A stretch of DNA of 41,096 nucleotides from contig JAISCK010000033.1 of the NCBI GenBank assembly GCA_031265635.1, forward strand, positions 1-41,096, written 5' to 3'. Below the pieces are notes generated by a model. The model was not told where the DNA came from. It saw only the letters and a program-made list of their open reading frames with translations, and made no database searches. The stretch is from Spirochaetaceae bacterium (GTDB lineage Bacteria > Spirochaetota > Spirochaetia > Treponematales > Breznakiellaceae). The translations under genes and the position numbers were made by a program. Numbering within the stretch: position 1 is the stretch's first letter; the number at the start of each line of letters is the position of its first letter. Shown piece by piece: positions 22,546 through 32,800 of this stretch.

Positions 22546-24444
22546 ATGAAGCGTGTATTTAATATCTTGGTAATAACTCTTATTCTTGCGGAGTTGTTGT
22601 TTTCTTGTACTTCTTCTCAATCGACGCAGCCGGGAAAGAATTCTTTTAAGGCCGGCGCCTATATGGCTACTGCTAATGGGCATAACGGACCCTTGACAGT
22701 GGAAACAACCTTTAGCGATACCGCTATTCTGGATGTTAAAATTGTGAGTCAAATGGAAACCCCCGGAGTACAGCAGGTTATCAATATAGTTCCTCAGGCC
22801 ATTGTGGCCCAGCAATCCTTGGCTGTGGATACTGTTACTGGGGCGTCCTTTTGTGGCCGGGCGGTTATTGCCGCGGTAACTGATTGTGTTATCCAGGCTG
22901 GCGGTGATGTGGAGTTACTGAACCGGAAGCTAGAAAAACAGCCGGCAAGAGATCAAAGCTATGAAGCGGATGTTGTTATCATCGGTGCCGGAGGTGCAGG
23001 TCTGGCGGCGGCTGTCTCGGCCCATCAGAATGGAGCCTCGGTAATAGTCCTTGAAAAACTAGGTTTGGTCGGCGGTAGTACTATCTTCTCAGGAGGAGCC
23101 TATAACGCGGCCGATCCTGAACAGGAAGCCCAAATCAGGATGACTGCCAATAACAGGGCGGCTGTTCAGGAACTTCTTAATAAACAACCCTACGACGGGT
23201 TCGAGGCGGATCTGCAGAAAAACGTTTCGGAACAATTTGCCGCACACCAGGCTTCGGGGGCAACAGGGTTATTTGACAGCCCTGAATGGCATATGCTCCA
23301 GACTTATAATGGCGGTGATTATGAGGGGATACCTGAACTTATTCAGGTGCTTTGCCAAAATTCCCTGGACAATTATCGGTGGATGGCCAGTTTGGGGGCC
23401 GGCTGGTCCGAAACCTTGGGGGCCGCTACGGGTTCTCTCTGGCAGCGTAGTCATTATGGGACCAATGATTTTCCCGAAGGAGCCCACTCGGTGATACCCT
23501 ATAAAAATTATATTGATAACAACAATGGAGTGGATATTCACTTTGATACAAGGGCAACCGATCTTATCACCAGAAACGGCCGGGTTGTGGGGGTCAAGGC
23601 TGTGCGGAATGGGGCTGTTATGACATATACTGCCCGGAAGGGGCTTGTCATGGCCACGGGTGGTTTCGGTGCCAATATAGAGATGCGTCAACAATACAAT
23701 ATTCTCTGGGATAATTTGGACAGTAATATAGGGAGTTCCGGCCAACGGCCTGCCGCCCAAGGCGATGGGATTATTATGGGCCAGGCAGTGGGCGCTCAAT
23801 TGGAAGATATGGGACTTATTCAATTGCATCCTAGTGGCGAACTTGGTACAGGGCTGATGAACGGCGACCCCCGGACTTCCGGTCTGAATCGGATTTTTGT
23901 AAATAACGAAGGAAATCGTTTTGTCGCCGAAGATGCCCGCCGGGACGATATGATCAGGGCTATTTATAGGCAACCCGGCAGTTTCATGTGGGTAGTGGCC
24001 GACGCGACCAGATATGACCCCGACAAAGACCCCATGAAACGGGAGGTGGAGATGGGTAAGACCTTGCAGGGCGCTACTATTGAGGAATTAGCTCAGAAAA
24101 TGGGCGCTGATCCGGCGAATCTTCAAAAAGCCTTTGATGATTATAATGCCGGAGTTGACGGCGCCCCTGATCCTCTGGGACTGCGTACTTATGGTAGAAA
24201 AATGGGTAACCCGCCGTTCTATGCGGCCAAGCGGGCTCCCACAGTACATCATACTATGGGCGGCCTTAGGATAGACGCTCAGGCACGGGTACTTGGCGTG
24301 GATAATAGACCCATACCGGGATTTTATGCTGCCGGAGAAGTAACCGGCGGAGTCCATGGGGCGAATCGTCTTGGTGGAAATGCTTTGGCTGACATCAGTG
24401 TATATGGCAAAATTGCTGGACAGAACGCGGCACAGTCAAATTAA
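22546..24444 (+). CDS. Exported lipoprotein flavoenzyme, FMN-binding plus fumarate-reductase-like FAD domain (first copy)
   Basis: A 632-residue protein of the flavocytochrome c/urocanate reductase family. The lipoprotein signal ends at C21 (LLFSC). The FMN_bind domain (about 35-125) has the ApbE flavinylation motif DTVTGAS, so FMN should be attached at S101. The FAD domain begins VVIIGAGGAGLAAA (143). By comparison with Shewanella fumarate reductase, H428 (IQLHP), an Arg in DARRDD (465-466), H569 (VHHTMGG) and R608 (GANRLGG) retain the fumarate-type pocket. It would reduce an unsaturated acid outside the cytoplasm as an electron sink. ATG 22546 is chosen by ACAGGAGG and the signal peptide. 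The electron donor is not encoded nearby. Confidence 0.88.
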   Translation: MKRVFNILVITLILAELLFSCTSSQSTQPGKNSFKAGAYMATANGHNGPLTVETTFSDTAILDVKIVSQMETPGVQQVINIVPQAIVAQQSLAVDTVTGASFCGRAVIAAVTDCVIQAGGDVELLNRKLEKQPARDQSYEADVVIIGAGGAGLAAAVSAHQNGASVIVLEKLGLVGGSTIFSGGAYNAADPEQEAQIRMTANNRAAVQELLNKQPYDGFEADLQKNVSEQFAAHQASGATGLFDSPEWHMLQTYNGGDYEGIPELIQVLCQNSLDNYRWMASLGAGWSETLGAATGSLWQRSHYGTNDFPEGAHSVIPYKNYIDNNNGVDIHFDTRATDLITRNGRVVGVKAVRNGAVMTYTARKGLVMATGGFGANIEMRQQYNILWDNLDSNIGSSGQRPAAQGDGIIMGQAVGAQLEDMGLIQLHPSGELGTGLMNGDPRTSGLNRIFVNNEGNRFVAEDARRDDMIRAIYRQPGSFMWVVADATRYDPDKDPMKREVEMGKTLQGATIEELAQKMGADPANLQKAFDDYNAGVDGAPDPLGLRTYGRKMGNPPFYAAKRAPTVHHTMGGLRIDAQARVLGVDNRPIPGFYAAGEVTGGVHGANRLGGNALADISVYGKIAGQNAAQSN

Positions 24445-24452
24445 AGATCAGC

Positions 24453-24490
24453 GTGGAAATAACATGATCGGAAGGTCATGTTATTTCCAC
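24453..24490 (+). terminator. Terminator-like hairpin between the flavoenzyme genes
   Basis: A perfect 15-bp stem: GTGGAAATAACATGA (24453-24467) with TCATGTTATTTCCAC (24476-24490), loop TCGGAAGG. It begins 8 nt after the stop codon. There is no long U-run, so it may act as an RNA-stabilising 3' end or as an inefficient terminator. The rest of the gap up to 24600 shows nothing else I can name. Confidence 0.7.
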
Positions 24491-24624
24491 ATCGTGCGAA
24501 ATAGCCTCTCCGATCAGTGTTTTTAGTGCTTCCATAATAAGTCTTTTCGAAATCCCTGTTTCTTACTGTCATCTAAAGTTGTTCTCTCAAAACTGAAATT
24601 TTAAAAAGCCTCTTATTGATAAAT

Positions 24625-24652
24625 TTGATAAATTTTGGGTTTCTATTATAGT
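24625..24652 (+). promoter_or_regulatory. Probable promoter of the second flavoenzyme gene
   Basis: TTGATA (24625-24630), 16-nt spacer, TATAGT (24647-24652), in AT-rich DNA with the repeat GATAAATTTGATAAATTT just around the -35 box. It suggests the two flavoenzymes are transcribed independently. Confidence 0.5.
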
Positions 24653-24738
24653 TAATACAGGAATTTTATAATTTCTTTTGGTACATTCGCCATAAATTGG
24701 TACAAAGTACCGGAGAAGGTTATTTTCAGGAGGAAGGA

Positions 24739-26661
24739 ATGACGAAGAAAATTGTAGGAGGCGGATTGGCTCTTTTTCTGCTGGCCGCTGTGTTTGGGTG
24801 CAATAGTTCAGCCAGGACGAAAACGCCGATGCGGGCCGGGACCTATACGGCCACGGAAACCGGTATGCATGGTACCCTCACAGTAGAGGTGAGTGTGAGC
24901 GCCAGTGAAATAACCGGGGTAAGGGTTACAGATAATGTAGAAACTCCCGGAGTAGGCGCATGGGCCATAGAGTTTATCCCTCAGCGTATCATTGCTCAAC
25001 AGTCGGTGAATGTAGATGTGGTAACAGGTGTTTCTCTTACCAGTAAAGCCATTATGCGGGGAGTGGAGCATTGTCTTTCCCAAGCTGGAGCCAATATCGA
25101 AGCTTTTAATAAAGCTTCCCAAAAGACCAGGGTTTCTGATGAAACCCGCTTGGCGGACGTTGTTATTGTAGGTGGCGGCGGCGCTGGACTTGCCGCCGCG
25201 GTTTCTGCCGTAAATGCAGGAGTCTCTGTAATTCTTATTGAAAAAACAGGCTTTTTGGGAGGTAACTCAATAGTTTCAGGAGGTATTTACAATGCGGCTA
25301 ATCCTGAGATGCAGGATCACTGGCCTGCTCTGCCCGGCTATGAAAAACTTGTAACTGATGCTCTGGCAGAAAGACCTGTAAGCGAAGAGCATCGGGTCTT
25401 GATCGAAAGAGTGCGTTCCGAATTTGACGCTTTTAAACGAACTGATAAGACTCTGTTCGATAGTCCCAGTTGGCATGCCCTACAGACATGGAATGGCGGT
25501 GACAAGATCGCTGAGCTAAAGATAGTTCAGACCTTGACTGGTAATGCCCTCTCTGGTTACCAGTGGTACAAAAGTATGGGAACTGAGTGGAAAAATTTGC
25601 TCATTCAGGGGACCGGGGCCATGTATCAGCGAACCTATTGGGCAGCGTTGCCTAACGGTACAGGGTTTATTAAGGCCTTCCGGGATACTCTGACAGGAAA
25701 GGGTAACTATACTCAGCTGATGGAGACATCAGGAAAGAGCCTCATTGTTGAAGGCGGTAGGGTAGTAGGGGTGAATGCTGAGGCTAAGGATGGCCACAAG
25801 ATCACTATCAGGGCAAACAAGGGGGTCATCCTTGCTACTGGTGGTTTTGCCGGCAATATAGATCTCAGACAGCAATATTGTGAAGGTGAAAAATGGCCTG
25901 ATCTTGGCCCAACGCTAAAGACCACCAATATGCCAGGGGTTACCGGTGACGGTATATTTATGGCACAGACTATAGGCGCCCAATTGGTGAATATGCAACA
26001 TATTCAACTCCTCCAGGTCTGTAATCCTCAAAATGGTACGGTAGGGGGTAACAGTTATCCCAATGATGTTGCGGGTTATACTTTTATTAATAAAAATGGA
26101 CAGCGTTTTGTCCGGGAAGATGGTCGGCGGGATGAAATCTCAACAGCCATTATCTCTCAGCCTGACGGGATGACCTGGCTTGTGCAAAGTGCCGATACAA
26201 TTACCGATCCTGATACAAATACCACCCTTGACGGTAGATCAATTACCTATATGTTAGATAACAAACTCCATGGCTGGGTAAAAGGTGATACCCTTGAAGA
26301 ATTTGCCCGGATGATAGGTGTTCCGGCTGATAATCTAAAAAGGTCTATTGATGCCTTTAATATCCATGTGGATTCTCAGTCTCCCGATGAATTTGGCCGG
26401 GTATTGTTCTCTTATAAGCATACCAGAGGACCCTGGTACGCCTTCCCCTGTAAGCCCGCGGCTCACCATACTATGGGAGGTGTTCGTATTGACGAAAACA
26501 CTCATGCCCTCAGGACCGATGGCTCAGTCATTCCCGGGCTTTATTGTGCTGGGGAAATCACCGGAGTCGTTCACGGCGCTAACCGTCTGGGTGGTAACGC
26601 CATTGTTGATTTTACGGTTTTTGGCCGCATCGCCGGAACCAACGCCGCGGCCGGCAAGTAA
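24739..26661 (+). CDS. Exported lipoprotein flavoenzyme, FMN-binding plus fumarate-reductase-like FAD domain (second copy)
   Basis: A 640-residue tandem paralogue of the preceding gene with the same architecture: lipobox ending at C21 (AVFGC), FMN_bind domain with DVVTGVS (predicted FMN on S99), and a FAD domain starting VVIVGGGGAGLAAA (141). The catalytic Arg in DGRRDE (about 463-464), HHTMGG and GANRLGG are kept. The pocket histidine of the first copy is replaced: IQLLQ has L425 where the other has H428. The region after it is longer and different, so the substrate should not be fumarate. It resembles the way urocanate reductase and related enzymes diverge. Start ATG 24739 follows AGGAGGAAGG; the frame extends upstream without a signal peptide. 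Confidence 0.87.
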   Translation: MTKKIVGGGLALFLLAAVFGCNSSARTKTPMRAGTYTATETGMHGTLTVEVSVSASEITGVRVTDNVETPGVGAWAIEFIPQRIIAQQSVNVDVVTGVSLTSKAIMRGVEHCLSQAGANIEAFNKASQKTRVSDETRLADVVIVGGGGAGLAAAVSAVNAGVSVILIEKTGFLGGNSIVSGGIYNAANPEMQDHWPALPGYEKLVTDALAERPVSEEHRVLIERVRSEFDAFKRTDKTLFDSPSWHALQTWNGGDKIAELKIVQTLTGNALSGYQWYKSMGTEWKNLLIQGTGAMYQRTYWAALPNGTGFIKAFRDTLTGKGNYTQLMETSGKSLIVEGGRVVGVNAEAKDGHKITIRANKGVILATGGFAGNIDLRQQYCEGEKWPDLGPTLKTTNMPGVTGDGIFMAQTIGAQLVNMQHIQLLQVCNPQNGTVGGNSYPNDVAGYTFINKNGQRFVREDGRRDEISTAIISQPDGMTWLVQSADTITDPDTNTTLDGRSITYMLDNKLHGWVKGDTLEEFARMIGVPADNLKRSIDAFNIHVDSQSPDEFGRVLFSYKHTRGPWYAFPCKPAAHHTMGGVRIDENTHALRTDGSVIPGLYCAGEITGVVHGANRLGGNAIVDFTVFGRIAGTNAAAGK

Positions 26662-26691
26662 AACCGTTTCAGGCTACGGTTGATATGTTTG

Positions 26692-26718
26692 GGCCCCGTC
26701 ATCAGGCGGGGCCTTTTT
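26692..26718 (+). terminator. Intrinsic terminator after the second flavoenzyme gene
   Basis: GGCCCCG (26692-26698) pairs with CGGGGCC (26707-26713), loop TCATCAGG, followed directly by TTTTT (26714-26718). Confidence 0.92.
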
Positions 26719-26769
26719 GATGGGATCATTACAAACAGCCTCTTTTTTCAAAATTTTTTATATTACCGC

Positions 26770-26798
26770 TTGACAAAAATGTCAAAAAGCGCTATTGT
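26770..26798 (+). promoter_or_regulatory. Probable uvrA promoter overlapping a palindrome
   Basis: TTGACA (26770-26775) is a perfect -35 box; 17 nt on, TATTGT (26793-26798) is a modest -10, with TATAAT at 26800-26805 as an out-of-spacing alternative. The -35 forms the left half of the palindrome TTGACA-AAAA-TGTCAA (26770-26785), a possible operator. Confidence 0.5.
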
Positions 26799-27034
26799 AT
26801 ATAATATATCTATTCTCTCGCAGGATAGGGTCTTAAAAACCAAAGTTTTATGGCGGCGGGGGGATTTCGCGTTTTTCGCATCCAGCCTGACAACATCATC
26901 CCTACCGCCATTTTTTTCTTTTCCTGCCGTTTTTCAACAGGCAAAAACCAGCCCCCGCCGCGCGGTTTCCGGGGTCACGCATAGCGGGCGGATACTTGTT
27001 CCTCCCCCTTTCCCCGGGTTATGCTTGGCCTGTT
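26799..27034 (+). other. uvrA leader with long-range base pairing
   Basis: About 230 nt of untranslated DNA. GCGGCGGGGG (26853-26862) is perfectly complementary to CCCCCGCCGC (26952-26961), and a smaller GTTTTT/AAAAAC hairpin lies between. No protein is supported here; an ORF through 26680-27042 has no family features. Confidence 0.45.
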
Positions 27035-29869
27035 ATGGATAAACTCATCATAAAGGGAGCCAGGGAGCATAATTTAAAGAATATTGACCTTGAGCTTCCC
27101 AGGGATAAACTTATTGTTATTTCCGGCCTTTCGGGGTCAGGGAAAAGTTCTCTTGCCTTTGACACCATCTTTGCCGAGGGGCAGCGCCGTTATGTGGAAA
27201 GCCTTTCGGCCTATGCCAGGCAGTTTCTGGGCCGCATGGACAAGCCCGATCTGGACTATATTGAAGGGCTTTCCCCGGCTATTTCAATAGAACAAAAAAC
27301 CACCCACCGTAATCCGCGTTCCACCGTGGGGACGGTAACGGAAATTTACGACTATTACCGCCTGCTCTTTGCCCGCATAGGGATTCCCCATTGTCCCCGC
27401 TGCGGCAGGGAAATACAGGAACAGTCGGTGGATTCAATCATCGAGACCATTATGGCCCTGGGGCAGGGGGACAAGGTGCAGCTTCTGGCCCCGGTTATCA
27501 GGGGGAAAAAAGGCGAGCATCAGAAGATCATCGAGGACGCCAAAAAGGCCGGGTTTGTCCGGGCTCGTATTGACGGCGTGCCGGTGAATCTGGACGAGAA
27601 GATACGCCTGGACAAGCAGAAAAAACATACCATCGAAATCATCGTTGACCGGCTTGTGGTCGGGCCGGACATACGCACACGCCTTGCCGATTCGGTTGAA
27701 ACCACCCTTCAAATCGCCGACGGGATCATGCTCATCCTGGCCCAGAAACAGGGAGAGTCCAGGGTAAACGAATATTTCATGTCCCAGAAAAACGCCTGTC
27801 CTGACTGCGGCATTTCCATACCCGAACTCCAGCCAAGGCTTTTTTCGTTTAACAATCCTTTCGGCGCCTGTCCTTCCTGTTCGGGCCTGGGGATCAAGAT
27901 GGAGTTTGATCCTGATCTTATCATTCCGGACTGGGATCTTTCGTTTAACGAGCGGGGCATTGCGCCTTACAATCCTGATTCCGCCTGGTACCGCAGCCGT
28001 TTTGAGAGTCTGGCCAAACACTTCAAATTCAAACTGAATACGCCCCTCAAGGAGCTGCCCAAAAAAGTTAAAGACATACTCCTTTACGGCAGCCGGGAGG
28101 ACATAGAGATTCATTACAAGAACAAGGAAGGAACCAACCATTTTGATTACAATACCAAATTCCCCGGCATCCTTGAGGACATGAAACGGCGTTACATGGA
28201 GACCCAGTCTCCGGGCATGAGGGAATGGTTTGAAAGTTTTATGAGCCAGAGGGTCTGCGAGGAATGCGGCGGCAAGAGGCTCAAGAGCGAGGCCCTGGGA
28301 GTTACCGTCGGAGGGCGGAATATCTGGGAGCTTTCCAGTCTCAGCGTTCAGGATTCCCTTACATTTTTTGAGACTCTCAAACTCAAAAAGAGCGACAAAC
28401 AGATAGCCCGGCAGATACTCAAGGAGATTAACGCCAGGCTCGGCTTTATGCAGAATGTGGGCCTTGACTACCTTTCCCTTGAGAGAAAGTCGGCGACACT
28501 CTCGGGCGGCGAAGCCCAGCGCATAAGGCTGGCCACACAGATAGGTTCAAGTCTTGTGGGAGTGCTCTATATTCTTGATGAACCGTCCATAGGTCTCCAT
28601 CAGCGGGATAACCAGCGGCTTATTGACACGCTGCTCTACCTCCGCGATCTGGGGAACACCCTCATCGTGGTTGAGCATGACGAGCAGACCTTGAGAACCG
28701 CCGACCATATTGTCGATCTCGGGCCCGGCGCCGGCGTACACGGCGGCAAGGTGATTGCCCAGGGTTCTCCTTCCGAAGTGATGAAGGTCAGGGAGAGCCT
28801 TACCGGCCGCTATCTTGCCGGGACCCTTACCATGGACATTCCCAAAAAACGGCGCAGGGGCAACGGGAGTGTTCTCAGGCTTAACGGGGTGAGGGAACAC
28901 AACCTTAAAAATATTGATGTTGAAATCCCCCTGGGGATTTTTACCTGCATCACCGGCGTTTCCGGTTCGGGCAAGTCAACCCTCCTTTCCGACGTGCTCT
29001 ATCCCGCCCTTGCCAACACGCTGTACAATTCGGCCCATACCGAGGGCGATTACGACAGCCTTGAGGGAAGCGAATTTATAGACAAGGTAATCAACATAGA
29101 CCAGAGCCCCATAGGCCGCACGCCCCGTTCAAACCCGGCAACCTATGTGGGGATGTTCCAGGGTATACGGGATCTTTTTGCCAGCCTCCCTGACGCCAGG
29201 GCCAGGGGCTACAAGCCGGGCCGGTTTTCGTTTAACGTGCGGGGCGGCAGATGCGAAAACTGCCAGGGGGACGGAACCATCAGGATAGAAATGAATTTTC
29301 TTCCCGATGTGTATATCACCTGCGATGTCTGCCACGGTAAGCGTTTCAACCACGAAACACTGGAGATACGCTATAAGGGCAAGAACATAGCCGAGGTGCT
29401 GGATATGACCATTGAGGAAGCGGCGGAATTCTTTGCCTATATTCCCCATGTGGCAAAGAAACTCGACACCCTCCTTTCGGTGGGGCTCGGCTATGTCAAG
29501 CTCGGCCAGTCCGCGCTGACCCTGTCGGGAGGCGAGGCCCAGCGGGTAAAACTCGCGCTGGAACTTTCCAAACGTTCAACAGGAAAGACCGTATACATTC
29601 TTGACGAGCCTACCACGGGACTTCACTTTGCCGATGTCAAGCAGCTCATGGAAGTTATTCAGCGCCTGGTTGACCAGGGCAATACGGTGATCATGATAGA
29701 ACATAACCTTGACGTGCTGCTCCAGGCTGACCTCCTTATTGACCTCGGCCCCGGGGGAGGGGACAAGGGAGGAAACCTTGTAACTTCAGGAACGCCCGAG
29801 GCCGTGGCAAATCATGCCAAAAGCTATACGGGTTTTTATATAAAGAAGATGCTGGACCGGAGGAAATGA
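27035..29869 (+). CDS. uvrA: UvrABC excinuclease subunit A
   Basis: A 944-residue DNA-damage sensor of nucleotide excision repair, full length. It opens DKLIIKGAREHNLKNIDLE and has two ABC ATPase modules: Walker A GLSGSGKSS (about 31-39) and GVSGSGKST (about 650), and signatures SATLSGGEAQRIRLA and ALTLSGGEAQRVKLA. Zinc fingers are CPDCGISIP...CPSCSGLG and CENCQGDG...CDVCHG. It scans DNA as a dimer and loads UvrB. The ATG at 27035 is preferred over one 39 nt upstream, because family proteins begin here; neither has a strong ribosome site. Its stop overlaps the next start (ATGA), so repair and outer-membrane assembly genes are translationally coupled. Confidence 0.98.
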   Translation: MDKLIIKGAREHNLKNIDLELPRDKLIVISGLSGSGKSSLAFDTIFAEGQRRYVESLSAYARQFLGRMDKPDLDYIEGLSPAISIEQKTTHRNPRSTVGTVTEIYDYYRLLFARIGIPHCPRCGREIQEQSVDSIIETIMALGQGDKVQLLAPVIRGKKGEHQKIIEDAKKAGFVRARIDGVPVNLDEKIRLDKQKKHTIEIIVDRLVVGPDIRTRLADSVETTLQIADGIMLILAQKQGESRVNEYFMSQKNACPDCGISIPELQPRLFSFNNPFGACPSCSGLGIKMEFDPDLIIPDWDLSFNERGIAPYNPDSAWYRSRFESLAKHFKFKLNTPLKELPKKVKDILLYGSREDIEIHYKNKEGTNHFDYNTKFPGILEDMKRRYMETQSPGMREWFESFMSQRVCEECGGKRLKSEALGVTVGGRNIWELSSLSVQDSLTFFETLKLKKSDKQIARQILKEINARLGFMQNVGLDYLSLERKSATLSGGEAQRIRLATQIGSSLVGVLYILDEPSIGLHQRDNQRLIDTLLYLRDLGNTLIVVEHDEQTLRTADHIVDLGPGAGVHGGKVIAQGSPSEVMKVRESLTGRYLAGTLTMDIPKKRRRGNGSVLRLNGVREHNLKNIDVEIPLGIFTCITGVSGSGKSTLLSDVLYPALANTLYNSAHTEGDYDSLEGSEFIDKVINIDQSPIGRTPRSNPATYVGMFQGIRDLFASLPDARARGYKPGRFSFNVRGGRCENCQGDGTIRIEMNFLPDVYITCDVCHGKRFNHETLEIRYKGKNIAEVLDMTIEEAAEFFAYIPHVAKKLDTLLSVGLGYVKLGQSALTLSGGEAQRVKLALELSKRSTGKTVYILDEPTTGLHFADVKQLMEVIQRLVDQGNTVIMIEHNLDVLLQADLLIDLGPGGGDKGGNLVTSGTPEAVANHAKSYTGFYIKKMLDRRK

Positions 29870-32800
29870 AAAAACTATCTGCCGGGTTCCTGCTTTGTGT
29901 TATGCTTGCCTTTCTGTATGTTCCCGGAATTGTTCTTTCAGCCCAGGAAGACCCTGCCGGGGAGCCGGCGGATGTTTTGGAAAATGCCGAGCTTGAAGCC
30001 GGGACAGAGGGCGTAGCGGCAGAAGGCATAGCGGTGGATACGGCGGCGAGCGCGGATACGGAAGCCATGACAGGGGACGCGGAGGCGGAAGACGCGGAAG
30101 GCCAGGCCGCCGCGCCTGTCCTGAGCCAGGAACAGCGCCGCATCAAGATGGAAATAGACACCGGCACCCTTACCGAGCTTGCCGGGTGGGCAGGGGAACT
30201 GGGGCTTGGGGAAGGGGGAACCAGGGACGATATTGCCCGGAGGCTGTACACGCATTTCGGCCTTCCCTTTTCGGGAGCCGGGGATTCCGGGGAGAACCAA
30301 AAAGTTATAACCATAGAAGCGGCGCGGAATACCGAATACTTTACCCTGGAAGTGGTGAATGAGGAATACGCCAGGCTTTCGGGAAATGTGCGCATAAGTC
30401 TTAAAGATGGGGAAGCGGTATACGAGATTGAAGCCGGAGAAATACTTTTCAACCGTACCCGCAATCTGCTTTCGGCCTCCGGCGGAGTGTCGTACAGAAA
30501 ACAGGAGGGCGACACCGTTGAGACATTCCGGGGCCAGTCAATAGTCATAGACCTGGACAACTGGGCGGGAACCTTTATGGACGGCATTTCCGAGCGTTCC
30601 CTTACGGGGGATGATCAGGCTTACCGCTTTGAGGGTGAGGTTATTTCCCGTACCGGCGAGGATGTAACCGTACTGCGCAGGGCGAGGATAACCAACGCGA
30701 AGAACAAGGATTCCTACTGGTCCATCAACGCCTCAAAGCTGTGGCTTCTTCCCGGTTCCGATTTTGCCGTCTTTAACGCCGTACTCAAGGTAGGTGAAAT
30801 TCCGCTGTTGTATTTTCCCTTTTTCTTCTATCCCGCCGATAAACTTATCTTTCATCCTGTACTGGGCTACCGTTCACGGGAAGGGAGCTTTCTCCAGACG
30901 ACGACCTATCTTCTCGGCCGTCCGACCGCGACTTCAAGCGAGGAGAATTCCATCACGAAAATCCTCGGCAATAACGACGACATGGAAAGAAAGCGGGAAG
31001 GTTTGTTTTTGCGGAGTACGGGAAAGAAAGTAAGCGACCCCAATGACACCCGCCTTTCCCTGATCTTTGACGCCTATACAAACCTCGGCGTGTATCTGGG
31101 AAGTAATCTTGCCCTGCCGGCAAGGGGCGCTTTCGGCGCCCAGGAACTGTCCTTTGGCCTGGGTCTTACCAGGGACATATACCAGATGAGAGGCGTATAC
31201 ACTCCCTACGATTCCAACGGCACAAGCAACTGGAACCAGGGGAGGTTTTTTTCCGCTACCGTACCCCTGCGTTACCGCTTCATCTACACCGGTTCCGTTT
31301 CCGGGGCGGCGGGCAGTTTCAACTGGTCCCTGCCGTTTTATTCCGACCCTTATGTAAACAGGGACTTCCTTGACCGTTCCGAAGATATGGACCTCTTCAA
31401 TATAATGAAGCAGGGCGTTACCACCGACAGCGACCTTAGCTCAAACCTGCTGGGAAGTTATGAATGGCGGGTAAATTACTCGGTTACGCCCTCGCTGCCC
31501 GCCCTGCGCCCCTATGTGTCGGCCCTTTCCATATCCAGCCTGAGCAGTTTTATTTCGTTTAGAACAAGAACAAGCGGGGGCATGTATAATGCCTATTCGC
31601 CTAATCACAGCTTTTTCTTCCCGGATAAATTTACCCTTTTTTCCCTCAGCGCCTCGGTCTCGGGCCAGCCGGTGAATACCGCCTCAGGAACAGTATCCCC
31701 GGCATCAGCCGGCGTGGAGAGTAACGCCATGACCGAGTGGGGCCTGCCCCGTTCTCCCTGGGACGGAGCGGAAGACCATGCGGAGGCCGCCCCGTCTTCT
31801 TCCACCGCGGCGCCTCCGGGCGCCGGGAGTACCGGCGGCGTTCTGGTTCCTCCCGCCCTTGCCCAGAATTTCAACATCAAGGGCGGCATAGGCGGGCCGC
31901 GCCTTTCCCTTGATTACCGCCTGAGCCCGTCGGCTTCCTCGGAAATGCAGTTCCGTTCATCATCCGCCAACTGGAAAGAAGCGGATGATGTAGGCTGGAC
32001 GGAAATTTCCTCCATACTGACCAGCGCCCGTACATCGGGTTCCCTTACCCTGACCGCGGGCGAGGCGTCGGGCTTCTATACAAACGCCCTCACCTTTTCG
32101 GGAAATACCGCCTGGCAGGGTTACACCTACATGAATGAGGAAGCCGAAGAATACACCTCGTCCGGCGCTCCTGATCCTGTAAAGATAAACGCCGCCAAAC
32201 TCCGCAACTATCAGGCGACGTATTTTACCACTTCGGCTGAACTCTCTTCCACGGTCAGGCCCCTTGTAGGCAGCGATGTATGGAGCGCAAGCAGCCTCAA
32301 CTATTCAATCAGAAACCTTGTGGCAAAATCGGTTTTTGACGGCACGGGCCAGGACCCTTCCTGGCATATAGACTGGGGCAGGTGGAGCAAGGATACCATT
32401 GAAGCCCACCGGCTTAACGCCAATCTTGACGCCAATGTGATGGACTACAGGCAGCATGTCTCGCTCAGCGCCGAACTCCCGCCCAGGGATTCTTCCATGA
32501 CCGGAAACGGGACTTTCAATGTATGGAGATCGACCACAACCGTGTCGGGCAGAGTCGACGATCCCTTTGAGACTTCCCTCTGGCGTCCGGTAACCGTTAC
32601 CGAAACCGTTAGGCTTTCGGATAACAGCAATATGCGCTATTCCATGATATACGAACCTGAGGAGGAAGAAGTAACGAGCCTTACCGCCGGCCTTACCTAC
32701 AAAAACCTTGACGCCTCATTTTCAGCGGCCAAATTTGTTCCCTATATTCTTAATCCAACTAACGGCTGGGAATTGGACCCTTCGGGGGAAGCGGCTCTCC

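Noticed and set aside
23215..23230. GAAAAACGTTTC in the first flavoenzyme as a LacI site
   Set aside because: It is inside coding sequence far from a promoter and differs from the 11-mer in spacing and flank.
26680..27042. 120-codon ORF between the flavoenzyme and uvrA
   Set aside because: It contains a terminator and the uvrA promoter region, has no ribosome site and no recognisable domain.
29736..30587. Long minus-strand ORF antisense to the lptD-like gene start
   Set aside because: It is Ser/Pro-rich shadow translation opposite a strongly supported coding region; no start signal or family motif.
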